A stretch of 13,853 bases of DNA from NCBI GenBank assembly GCA_001275005.1, contig JWZX01002207.1:1-13853 (forward strand), written 5' to 3'. The notes under the pieces are model-generated. The model was not told the DNA's origin, did not search any database, and saw only the letters and a list, made by a program, of their open reading frames with translations. Shown piece by piece: positions 7,087-13,853 of the stretch. Source of the DNA: Chrysochromulina tobinii (Eukaryota; Haptophyta; Prymnesiales; Chrysochromulinaceae). Positions within the stretch are counted from its first letter, which is position 1, and every line of letters begins with the position of its first letter. Both the position numbers and the translations under genes were made by a program.

Positions 7087-7854
7087 TTAGTAGCGATCGT
7101 CACGGCCACGGCGCTCGTCGCGGCGACGGTCCGGCGAATACGAACGGCCACGGTCGTAGCGGTCATCGCGGCGATCGTTGCGGCGATCGTCGTAGCGGCG
7201 ATCATCGTAGCGGTCGCCGCCACCTCGGCGATCGCCATAGCGATCGTCGCGGCGGTCGCGATCGTCATAGCGGTCGCGACCGCCGCGGTCGCCATAGCCG
7301 CCGCCTCCGTAGCCGCCGCCGCCTCCGTAGCCACCTCCACCGTAGCCGCCGCCTCCGCCTCCATAGCCGCCACCACCTCCGGCGCCACCGCCCCCGGGCT
7401 TCGGGCGGTACGACTCCGCATCGACCCCCGCGTCCTTCAGCTCGGCACGCAGCCGATCGGCGGCCTCGAAGTCCCGCCGGCGCTTCGCAGCCACCCAATC
7501 TTCCAGCTTGTCTTCCTGCTCTCGCGAGAGAGCTGGAAGATTGCCGCGGCCGCCGCCGCCGCCGCGATCGCCGCCGCGATCGGAGCGCGGGACGACGATC
7601 TTGGCGCTGATCTCACGGCCCAGGTACTGCTGCTGGTGGTGCACTTTGCACGCCTCCTGCGCGTCCTCAGCCTTGACGTAAGTGAGGAAGGCGAAGCCCT
7701 TGTGCTTGCCGCCTTCGCCCATCGGTAGCTGGACATCCTCGAGCTCGCCGTACTTGCTAAAGTCGGAGCGCAGATCCCCCTCGCGCGCGTCGAAGGAAAG
7801 CCCGCCCAGGAAGATCTTGCGGCCCTGCTCGTCTGCGAGAGCCGAGGCCGACAT
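7087..7854 (-). CDS. Glycine-rich RNA-binding protein with N-terminal RRM
   Basis: This is a 255-aa single-exon protein with one RRM at about residues 12-90: RNP2 is IFLGGL (14-19) and RNP1 is KGFAFLTY (52-59), both with the expected aromatic residues. A charged helical segment follows (about 110-148, WVAAKRRRDFEAADRLRAEL then DAGV). A Gly/Tyr-rich tract (154-188) comes next, and then an Arg/Asp/Tyr-rich tail with repeated DRRDDRY-type units and one SYSPDRRR. The layout resembles glycine-rich/cold-inducible RNA-binding proteins, which act in RNA processing, stability or translation and often move between nucleus and cytoplasm. The start is the first ATG of the frame. A longer frame reaches 7971 only through a non-ATG codon. 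It is divergent from the dehydrogenase gene across 216 bp. The RNA target is unknown. Confidence 0.9.
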   Translation of the reverse strand: MSASALADEQGRKIFLGGLSFDAREGDLRSDFSKYGELEDVQLPMGEGGKHKGFAFLTYVKAEDAQEACKVHHQQQYLGREISAKIVVPRSDRGGDRGGGGGRGNLPALSREQEDKLEDWVAAKRRRDFEAADRLRAELKDAGVDAESYRPKPGGGGAGGGGGYGGGGGGYGGGGYGGGGGYGGGGYGDRGGRDRYDDRDRRDDRYGDRRGGGDRYDDRRYDDRRNDRRDDRYDRGRSYSPDRRRDERRGRDDRY

Positions 7855-8070
7855 TCTTGATGCGACAACGTGAGAGGCCCTCTCGCGGTGCGCGGCGCTT
7901 GCCAGACTCCGCGGTGTCGACGTGGCAGCCCTGGGTGGTTCACAGTCAATGTTTAGACCTCGACACCACAAATTATTGTGATTTGTGCCGCAAGAAGATG
8001 CAGACGCAAACGCATGATTCGTTCTGCCTCACGAGCCATGCACGTGCCACGTCTGTGACGAAGTGGAGAA
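7855..8070. promoter_or_regulatory. Divergent intergenic region, likely shared promoter
   Basis: Only 216 bp separate the start codons of the RRM protein (-) and the dehydrogenase (+), so both 5' leaders and both promoters must lie here. It contains a locally AT-rich island at about 7967-7987 within otherwise GC-rich sequence. Confidence 0.6.
7967..7987. repeat. 7-bp inverted repeat in the divergent promoter
   Basis: CACAAAT (7967-7973) and ATTTGTG (7981-7987) are perfect inverted copies around a 7-base spacer. An alternative pairing CACAA/TTGTG (7967-7971 and 7976-7980) also exists. It could be a protein-binding site serving both genes. This is inferred from symmetry only. Confidence 0.4.
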
Positions 8071-9077
8071 ATGGCCGAGCCGCCCTTCACAATCGCCATC
8101 CTGCTCCCACAAACGCCTCCCGCGCCACTTTTTGCAGCGCTCCCGAAGAGTGACGAGCGCGTGCACATCGTGCTCGTCCCCATCGAGGCCGACATTGAGG
8201 CCGTGGACGTCTCGTCGATCACCGCAATCCTTTGGGTCCCACCAACGCCAGCCGCTCGGCTAACTGCGCTCTTTGACCGCGTCGGCGCAGAGCAGCTGCG
8301 CCACGCGCTGTCCACGGGCGTCGATCACCTCGGCGAATTTCTCGCCTCGCGCCTCGTACCCACGGCTGTGCCACTCACGAACGGGCGCGGCGCCTTCTCC
8401 TCGTCGCTGGCCGAGTACGCTATGGCCGCTTGCCTGCAGCACAACAAGGAGTTCGTGCGCTGCGCGCGCAACCGCCTTGAGAAGCGCTGGGACAAGTTCA
8501 CCATGGGTACCCTCAGGGGGCGCACGATGGGATTCGTCGGCTTCGGCGACATTGCCAAGGAGACGGCGAAGCTTGCGGCGCCCTTTGGGATGCGACTCAT
8601 CGCACTCCGCCGCCACCCACAAAAGGCAGCTGCGGAGCAGCAGCTGTTGACCCCCGGCGCAGCACCGCTCCTCGAGGCTACGTACGGTTCCGAGGACGCC
8701 GCCACCTTTTACGCACAGTGCGACTTCGTCGTCTGCTCACTCCCTCTCACTCCAGAGACCCGCAAGTTTATTGGGCGATGAAGAGCAGCACCTACTTTGT
8801 GAGTTTGGGCCGCGGCGCCGTCATCGACGAGGAGGCGCTTTACGAGGCACTCCAGGGCGGCAAGCTCGCGGGCGCTGCTTGCGACGTCTTCACGACGGAG
8901 CCGCTGCCTGTCGAGTCGCCGTTGTGGACGTGTGAAAACCTGCTGCTCACTGCGCATAACGCCGACCTCACCGAGGACTACTTTGAGCTCGCGTTCGCCA
9001 AGTGGCGGCAGAATCTCGACGCGTGTCTGGAGGGGCAGCCATGGGTGACCCCCGTCGACGTGGTGCTTGGGTATTGA
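8071..9077 (+). CDS. D-isomer-specific 2-hydroxyacid dehydrogenase, frame broken near 8776
   Basis: This is an NAD(P)-dependent oxidoreductase of the D-2-hydroxyacid dehydrogenase family, substrate not predictable. The 5' part (8071-8781, 236 codons to TGA) carries the start of the substrate domain and the Rossmann segment GFVGFGDIA (154-162), then VVCSLPLTPETRKFIG. The family sequence resumes in a different frame from about 8775 (AMKSSTYFVSLGRGAVIDEE) to the TGA before 9078. The second part holds the three catalytic positions: Arg (codon 8811), Glu in TTEPLP (codon 8898) and His in TAHNAD (codon 8955). The glycine motif is GFGDIA rather than the common GxGxIG. Family members usually have five or six more residues at the break, so a 16-base loss, or a one-base sequencing error with a short loop, would explain it. 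An intron explains it poorly because residues are missing, not added. It may be a pseudogene or a sequence error. Confidence 0.8.
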
Positions 9078-9463
9078 GACAGATTAGAGTGGATTAGAGC
9101 CCCCCAGACCGCCAGAGGGTGGAGACCTCGAGTAATGTATCATTCGTCACCGTGTCTCACACCAGGTCACCCCTCAGGCCACCTCACTGCTCACAGTGTG
9201 GACTCTCTCTCTCTGTCACCAGAGACTCACTCACTGGCACTCACTCACTCACTCGCACTGACTCACTCAGACCTACCCCCGGCGTGGCTGGTGCCCGGAG
9301 AACGCTTCACGATCGAAAAAACGCGGTGAAATCCCGTTCCAAACTTTTTTTTAGATTTGCAAACACGAAACTTCAAACTAAGTTTCAGAGTCCGCACCCA
9401 AAAAGTGACTGCCCGTGTGTGTACACTGCACCCGCGAGCCGGGGCGCAGGTCCGCCAGCTTCA
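9078..9463. other. Leader/promoter region of the CAP-Gly-filamin gene
   Basis: The frame of the downstream gene stays open back to 9119 but contains no ATG before 9464, and its translation (Ser/Thr/His-rich from short repeats) looks non-coding. The region has CACT/ACTC-type simple repeats (about 9224-9270), a T-rich patch (9347-9356) and a 7-bp inverted repeat (9367-9386). I see no separate gene. Confidence 0.55.
9367..9386. repeat. 7-bp inverted repeat upstream of the CAP-Gly-filamin start
   Basis: GAAACTT (9367-9373) and AAGTTTC (9380-9386) pair perfectly around a 6-base spacer, 77 bases before the start codon, in a locally AT-rich patch. It could be a leader hairpin or binding site. Its last bases (tttcag) also resemble a splice acceptor for a leader intron. 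Confidence 0.35.
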
Positions 9464-12400
9464 ATGGCGGACGAGGAAGAACGCGAGCCCATTGTGGTGG
9501 ACCCGGTCCACTACCTCGTTCCCGACCTGCAGCCGGGCGACCGCTGCTGCATCCAGCCGGGCGACCGCTCCGGCAAGGTGATGTTTGTCGGCCCGGTCGC
9601 CGGCATGCCGGGTGGCTATTGGGTCGGCGTGCAGTACGATGACAAGGTGGGAAAGAACGACGGCTGTTTCACCAACCAGGCCGGTGAGAAACGGCGCTTC
9701 TTCACCTGCCCGCCAGGCCACGGCGGCTTCCTGCGCGCGACGAAGGTGACCACCCTCATCAAGAAAAAGCAAGAGATGGTAGTGAAGGAGGAGGAGGTGA
9801 AAACCAAGGGAGCAAAGGACAAGGGCGGAAAGGACAAGGGTGGAAAGGATTCGCCCACACCCGCCGCCGACGCTACCGCCAAGGGTGACAAGAAGGCCAA
9901 GGACAAGGACCACCCGGTGAAAGAGGAGGCGCCGCCGCCGCCGCCGCCGCCGCCCCCGCCGCCGCCCCCGCTTCCAGCTCCCGTCGTCTCGCTGCCAGTG
10001 TCGGCGATGACGAGCGGCGGCCCGTCGAAAGCCGGGACGGAGCGCGGGCGCAGCGCTCGCGGGCGCTCGGACCGTAGCAGGAGCCCCGCGCGCGCTCGCG
10101 ACCCTCACGAAACCAACCCGGAGTACTGCATCGTGTCGGGCAGCGGCCTCGTGACGTGCGTGGTGGGCATGCTCGCGCAGTTCATGATCACGGCCTTCGA
10201 CGGGACGAATACGCGGCGCGAGGAGGGCGGGGACAACTTTCAGGTCATCATGCGCGGCGAGGCCGGCAAGACGCAGTCCCAGCCCGCGCTCCAACGCTGC
10301 AAGATCACCGACCGGCGCGATGGCTCGTACATGGTGGAGTACCGGCCGTACATGACCGGCACCTATTCGATCGACGTGCGGCTCGAGGACGAATCGATCA
10401 AGGGGAGCCCCTTTTTCGTCACCGTGATCACACTACGCCCCGATGCGAGCCACTGCCAAGTGCGTGGCAGCGCGCTCCACTCCGCCGTTGCGCGCACGTC
10501 GGTCAAGTTTGAGGTGCACTTTGCGGACGCAATGGGCTCGCCCGCGCACGCCGAGGACCTTGACGTGTGGGTGGAGCCGATGGGATGGACGCCAGAGATG
10601 CCCGTCACAGATCGTCTCGGCGGCGGCGAAGCGGCAGCGGCCGCCGCCGCTGAGGCCGCTTCCAAGGCCGCTCATAAGGCACCGGCGCCGGGTGAGAAAG
10701 AGGCAGCCATCGCCGCCGCTCCTGGCGGCCGTGCCTCGCCTTCGGCCCCCGCTGGGCGTCCCGCCTCGCCGACCGCCAAGGGAGCTGACGCAGCCTCGGC
10801 CGCCCCCACTGGGCGTGCCTCGCCGACCGGCGCGCCACCCGCCAAGGGAACTGGGAGCGCCCCCCCGATCGAGGAGGGCGCGGCGGAGAGCAGTGAGGTC
10901 AAGCAGGAAGGCCCCTATCGGAAGCTCGATGCGCCCCTGCGCCAGCGGCACCTCCAGCTTTGGGCGACGCGCCAGGCGGCCGACAAATGGCTCGCGCGCC
11001 GTGCGGCCGAGTCGGCCTTCCGATCGTCGGGCTTCGGCAGTGGCGATGGCGGCGGCGAAGGTGGCAAGAAGAAGATGATTAAGATCGACCAGGTCATGCC
11101 GAGCTTCGCGCACGAGCTCGCAGGCGACCAGAACAAGCACGGCTTCGCCTTTGGCGGCGTGGACCCGGGCACGCTGCACGCGCACGGCAAGCTCGTCAAG
11201 GTGCATCACGTCTCGTACTCCGTCGGCCTCGCGGGAAAGTACTGGCTGCACGTGGGCTTGCGAAACCAGGGCTGCCCTCTCCCCGGATCACCCTTCTCCC
11301 TGACCGTGATTCCCGGCGCCGCGTATGCTGCCTCGACGAGACTTCCGCCCGAGTCGCTCAACCTCAAAGGGTCTGCGGATGAGGCGTGGCAGGCGGGCAC
11401 CATTCTACGCACCGCCGACATGCTGGGCAACACCTGCATCCAGGGCGGCGCCAACATCACCTTGACCCTCTCGAAGCGCTTCATGCTGCAGGCGCATGGG
11501 GGGGCGCCGCAGGAGGAGGATACTCGGCGCAAAGACGCGCTCGCAGGCGGCGCGCCCGTGCTGTGCCGCGTCACCGACAACCAGGATGGCTCGTACGCGC
11601 TCGACTGGAAGTCCACGCTTGCGGGCTCCTTTCCCCTCGATGTGATGGTTGACGGTGCTCATGTGAGTGGCTCGCCGATCACGGTCAACGTGCGCGCGGC
11701 CAAGCCCGACGTCAATCGATTCGTCGCGAGCGGCGCGGGCCTCTCGAAGGCGGTTGCGGGCGTCGAGGCGCCCATCCGCATTCGTGTGGCGGACCGGTTC
11801 GACAACAGCGCCGAGGTGGGCACGAATGCGGGAACAACAACATTCGGACTGTATCTGACGTCGCTCGCGGGTGGTGGCGGCGGTGCCGGGTCGAAGAAGC
11901 ATGCCAAGGATGGCAATACCAAGGAGGCGAAACCCGCCGCCGCCAAGGATGCAGCCAAGCAGGAGGCGCCGGTGAAGGGTGGCAAGGCGAATTTCGCCGC
12001 CCTCGACGGCGGTGGCCGCGGCGTACGGAAGACGATCAGTGATTCGATGGAGTCGATCCCCTTTGAGGGGGCATGGGTGGGCGGCGGCTGCTATGAGCTG
12101 CGCTACATGCCGCAGATCGCTGGGCCGCAGGAACTCCATGTGTGGTGCGAGGTGGGCCAATCCGAGGGTCGTGAGCCGCTGCCAGGCTCACCCTTTTCGG
12201 TGTCGGTGGGAGAGGGAGGGCCATCGCCTGTGGGCTCCTATGTCCGGGAAGCGGAAGCTTCCAAGCAGGGCGGCGGCATCGTTGCGGGCGAGCACGTCAT
12301 CCTGCGCCCGATGGTCCACGACCAATTCGGGAACGCGACCGCGGCGCCCGAGGGGTCCCTCACCGCTGTGCTCGACTCGCCCGGCAACCACGGAGAGAAG

Positions 12401-13204
12401 CTCGATGCCCCCAAGCTGCGCTCGGGGGTGGGAACCTATGAGCTGATTCTCGAGCCTCTGAAATCCGGAGACCACTTGGTGCACATCCTGCTGTACGGCG
12501 TCGAGATCACCGGCTCTCCCGTGTCGTTCAAGGTGCTCGCGGCGCAGCCCAACGCCCAAAAGTGCTACCTGTCGCGGCCCCCCGACGCAGAGCCGACGCT
12601 GATCAACCAGATGTGCGACGTCAAGCTGACCACGCACGACAAATATGGCAACCAGCTCGAACGAGGCGGCGTGCGCGTCGACGCCAAGGCAGCGGGCATC
12701 GCCGTGTCGACATGCACCGTCGTGGACCACAAGAATGGCACGTATACGATCAGTCTGACCGCTGGCGCTCCCGGTGAGGTCAAGGTCACCTGCCGCGTCG
12801 ACTCCGTCGACATTAAGACTCTCTCTGTCTTCTTCGTGCGCGAAAAGGAGGTTGCGGCCGAGGGCAAGGATGAGGGCAAGGCGGAGGAGGCTGCTGGCGG
12901 TGAGGGAGGCGCTGGCGGTGAGGAGGCCGAGGCGGCGGCCGCGGCGGAGGGAGGCGACAAGAAGAAGGAGAAGAAGAAGAAGGAGAAGGACGCGCCGCCC
13001 CCCGCGGCCCCGCCGTCCGCGGCGGCGCCGCCGGCTGATGCGGCCGATGCGGAGGCCGGAAAGAAGAAGAAGGCGGCCGGCGCCAAGAAGGCGGAGGAGG
13101 TGCCCGCGGTGCCGGCAGTAAGCAAGGCCGACGACGACGAGTCCGAATCGGCATCGGGCACGCCGAAGAAAGGCAAAAAGGGCAAAAAGGGTAAGAAGGC
13201 GTGA
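9464..13204 (+). CDS. CAP-Gly domain protein with about six filamin-type repeats
   Basis: This is a 1246-aa putative cytoskeletal linker. The N-terminal CAP-Gly domain (about 22-95) has GYWVGVQYD and the signature GKNDG (63-67), which in this family binds the acidic C-terminal tails of tubulin or partner proteins. A Lys-rich stretch (97-155) and a polyproline tract (156-171) follow. Filamin/ABP280-type immunoglobulin-like repeats lie at about 219-322, 326-616, 619-744, 748-915, 922-1025 and 1029-1125. They are marked by strand G signatures (KGSPFFV, PGSPFSL, SGSPITV, PGSPFSV, TGSPVSF) and by DGSY/NGTY turns. The last repeat lacks the GSP signature. Repeat 2 is split by an insert of about 190 residues with RASP/RPASP motifs, and repeat 4 by about 60 Lys/Ala/Gly-rich residues. 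The C-terminus (1127-1246) is Glu/Ala then Lys-rich, ending in KKGKKGKKGKKA. No actin-binding calponin-homology domain is present. The start is the first ATG of the frame. A single exon is assumed. Confidence 0.87.
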   Translation: MADEEEREPIVVDPVHYLVPDLQPGDRCCIQPGDRSGKVMFVGPVAGMPGGYWVGVQYDDKVGKNDGCFTNQAGEKRRFFTCPPGHGGFLRATKVTTLIKKKQEMVVKEEEVKTKGAKDKGGKDKGGKDSPTPAADATAKGDKKAKDKDHPVKEEAPPPPPPPPPPPPPLPAPVVSLPVSAMTSGGPSKAGTERGRSARGRSDRSRSPARARDPHETNPEYCIVSGSGLVTCVVGMLAQFMITAFDGTNTRREEGGDNFQVIMRGEAGKTQSQPALQRCKITDRRDGSYMVEYRPYMTGTYSIDVRLEDESIKGSPFFVTVITLRPDASHCQVRGSALHSAVARTSVKFEVHFADAMGSPAHAEDLDVWVEPMGWTPEMPVTDRLGGGEAAAAAAAEAASKAAHKAPAPGEKEAAIAAAPGGRASPSAPAGRPASPTAKGADAASAAPTGRASPTGAPPAKGTGSAPPIEEGAAESSEVKQEGPYRKLDAPLRQRHLQLWATRQAADKWLARRAAESAFRSSGFGSGDGGGEGGKKKMIKIDQVMPSFAHELAGDQNKHGFAFGGVDPGTLHAHGKLVKVHHVSYSVGLAGKYWLHVGLRNQGCPLPGSPFSLTVIPGAAYAASTRLPPESLNLKGSADEAWQAGTILRTADMLGNTCIQGGANITLTLSKRFMLQAHGGAPQEEDTRRKDALAGGAPVLCRVTDNQDGSYALDWKSTLAGSFPLDVMVDGAHVSGSPITVNVRAAKPDVNRFVASGAGLSKAVAGVEAPIRIRVADRFDNSAEVGTNAGTTTFGLYLTSLAGGGGGAGSKKHAKDGNTKEAKPAAAKDAAKQEAPVKGGKANFAALDGGGRGVRKTISDSMESIPFEGAWVGGGCYELRYMPQIAGPQELHVWCEVGQSEGREPLPGSPFSVSVGEGGPSPVGSYVREAEASKQGGGIVAGEHVILRPMVHDQFGNATAAPEGSLTAVLDSPGNHGEKLDAPKLRSGVGTYELILEPLKSGDHLVHILLYGVEITGSPVSFKVLAAQPNAQKCYLSRPPDAEPTLINQMCDVKLTTHDKYGNQLERGGVRVDAKAAGIAVSTCTVVDHKNGTYTISLTAGAPGEVKVTCRVDSVDIKTLSVFFVREKEVAAEGKDEGKAEEAAGGEGGAGGEEAEAAAAAEGGDKKKEKKKKEKDAPPPAAPPSAAAPPADAADAEAGKKKKAAGAKKAEEVPAVPAVSKADDDESESASGTPKKGKKGKKGKKA

Positions 13205-13732
13205 TCCCATGTGAGAATTGCATGCGTGCCCTCCTCTCCCATGCGGTATATAGTGTCCATGAGAGCGATCGAACCCCCGGCTGACCCCGCCGCCAAACGG
13301 CCTGGAGAAACTCATGCGTTTAGTGTCGTTCGTGGATCGTGCGCGTCATCTGAGGCCATGTTGTTAACATGTTGTCGCTCAGTGTCTGTGTGTATCGGTC
13401 CGTGCGCCTTTCTCGGCGAGTCTGACGGTTTTGCTTTCTCGGCGAGTCTGACGGTTTTACATGCGGTTTTGTCCGGATCTTCCGACACCGCTCACCGGAC
13501 ACCGCTAAAAATTTGCGGACACCCGGCCACCGGTGTACCCCCGCACCGCAACGCGTTACCACACGAGTGTATCTTGCGTATTGTTGCGTACTTGGCGGTC
13601 CACAAAGTCTATGTATCTTTTGCGTCGTTGCTTCGCCCCCTTTCTCCGCTCCCCTCCCACGCTCCCACGCACACACGGATTCACAGCCTATCGGGCCCGG
13701 CGCGCGAGGGAGCTCGAACGGGGGTGGCGTTG
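13205..13732. other. 3' flank and intergenic region before the last gene
   Basis: This 528-bp stretch has lower GC than the coding regions and no supported gene. It holds a 26-bp tandem duplication (13408-13459), short ggacaccg-type repeats (about 13484-13530) and C/T-rich sequence (13626-13665). It probably contains the 3' untranslated region of the filamin gene and the promoter of the next gene. Confidence 0.5.
13408..13459. repeat. 26-bp direct tandem duplication
   Basis: Two adjacent copies of ctttctcggcgagtctgacg followed by gttttg/gttttta-like ends match at 25 of 26 positions. It lies about 200 bp after the filamin stop codon. It may be a local replication slip or part of the 3' untranslated region. 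Confidence 0.9.
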
Positions 13733-13853
13733 ATGTCGTCCCGCGTCCCGCTCACCGAGCGAGTTGCGGCGACCTTGAAGCGCCACGCCGAGGAGCGATG
13801 CCATTTCGATGAGCGCCATGCCAAGGAGCTCCATGAGCTCACTGACTCTGGCA
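13733..13853 (+). CDS. Start of an unidentified gene, truncated by the window end
   Basis: An ATG at 13733 opens a frame that stays open for 40 codons to the window edge. The peptide is rich in charged residues and His (LKRHAEERCHFDERHAKELH) with helix-like spacing and could begin a coiled coil. No family can be named. It would be the third consecutive plus-strand gene. Evidence is limited to the open frame and plausible composition. Confidence 0.45.
   Translation, partial: MSSRVPLTERVAATLKRHAEERCHFDERHAKELHELTDSG

Noticed and set aside
7047-7610. 187-aa plus-strand ORF rich in His, Arg and Gly
   Set aside because: It is antisense to the Gly/Asp/Arg-rich tail of the RRM protein. Its repeats mirror that tail.
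7855-7971. Upstream extension of the RRM protein to 7971
   Set aside because: It starts with TTG and would run into the divergent promoter. MSASALADEQ at 7854 is a natural start just before RNP2.
9119-9463. 115-residue N-terminal extension of the CAP-Gly-filamin protein
   Set aside because: The extension begins with GTG, contains no ATG, and its peptide reflects simple repeats. The ATG at 9464 directly precedes a normal CAP-Gly protein start.
12188-13315. 375-aa minus-strand ORF opposite the end of the filamin gene
   Set aside because: It is antisense to well-supported filamin repeats and the Lys-rich tail. Its Leu/Arg/Gly runs follow directly from the GC-rich coding sequence on the other strand.

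Overview
This is a GC-rich nuclear segment of a unicellular eukaryote, most likely a microalga. A haptophyte-type or other introner-bearing lineage is my best guess, but that is inference. The eukaryotic signs are spliceosomal GT-AG introns, a U-box ubiquitin ligase with Mind bomb/HERC2-type repeats, a glycine-rich RRM protein, and a CAP-Gly/filamin cytoskeletal protein. Proteins carry long Ala/Pro/Gly/Lys-rich linkers. There is no sign of operons, rRNA, tRNA, CRISPR or prokaryotic signals.

Layout from left to right. Positions 1-490 hold nothing I can support. A hypothetical 242-aa ORF lies at 491-1219 (+). After a low-complexity gap (1220-1931) comes a large minus-strand gene (1932-6587) encoding a putative E3 ubiquitin ligase of about 1498 aa in three exons. 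Next is a minus-strand RRM/glycine-rich RNA-binding protein (7087-7854). It is divergent, across only 216 bp, from a plus-strand D-2-hydroxyacid dehydrogenase (8071-9077) whose frame is broken near 8776. A 1246-aa CAP-Gly plus filamin-repeat protein follows (9464-13204). The start of one more plus-strand gene (13733 onward) runs off the window.

The most striking signal is in the ligase gene. Its two short introns (80 and 79 bp, both phase 0) share an almost identical core of about 50 bp. Each is flanked by a long direct repeat that begins with AGGT at the splice junction. This is the signature of introner elements, mobile sequences that create introns on insertion. The repeats differ in length (17 bp identical; 29/31 bp diverged), and both splice sites appear to be supplied by the duplicated target.

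Other points of interest are the three-Mib-repeat/ZZ-like/U-box architecture, two internal domain duplications in the same protein, a cysteinyl-tRNA-synthetase-like helical motif inside the RRM protein, and the CAP-Gly to filamin fusion. The genes look like ordinary, functionally unrelated eukaryotic neighbours. I see no pathway linking them.
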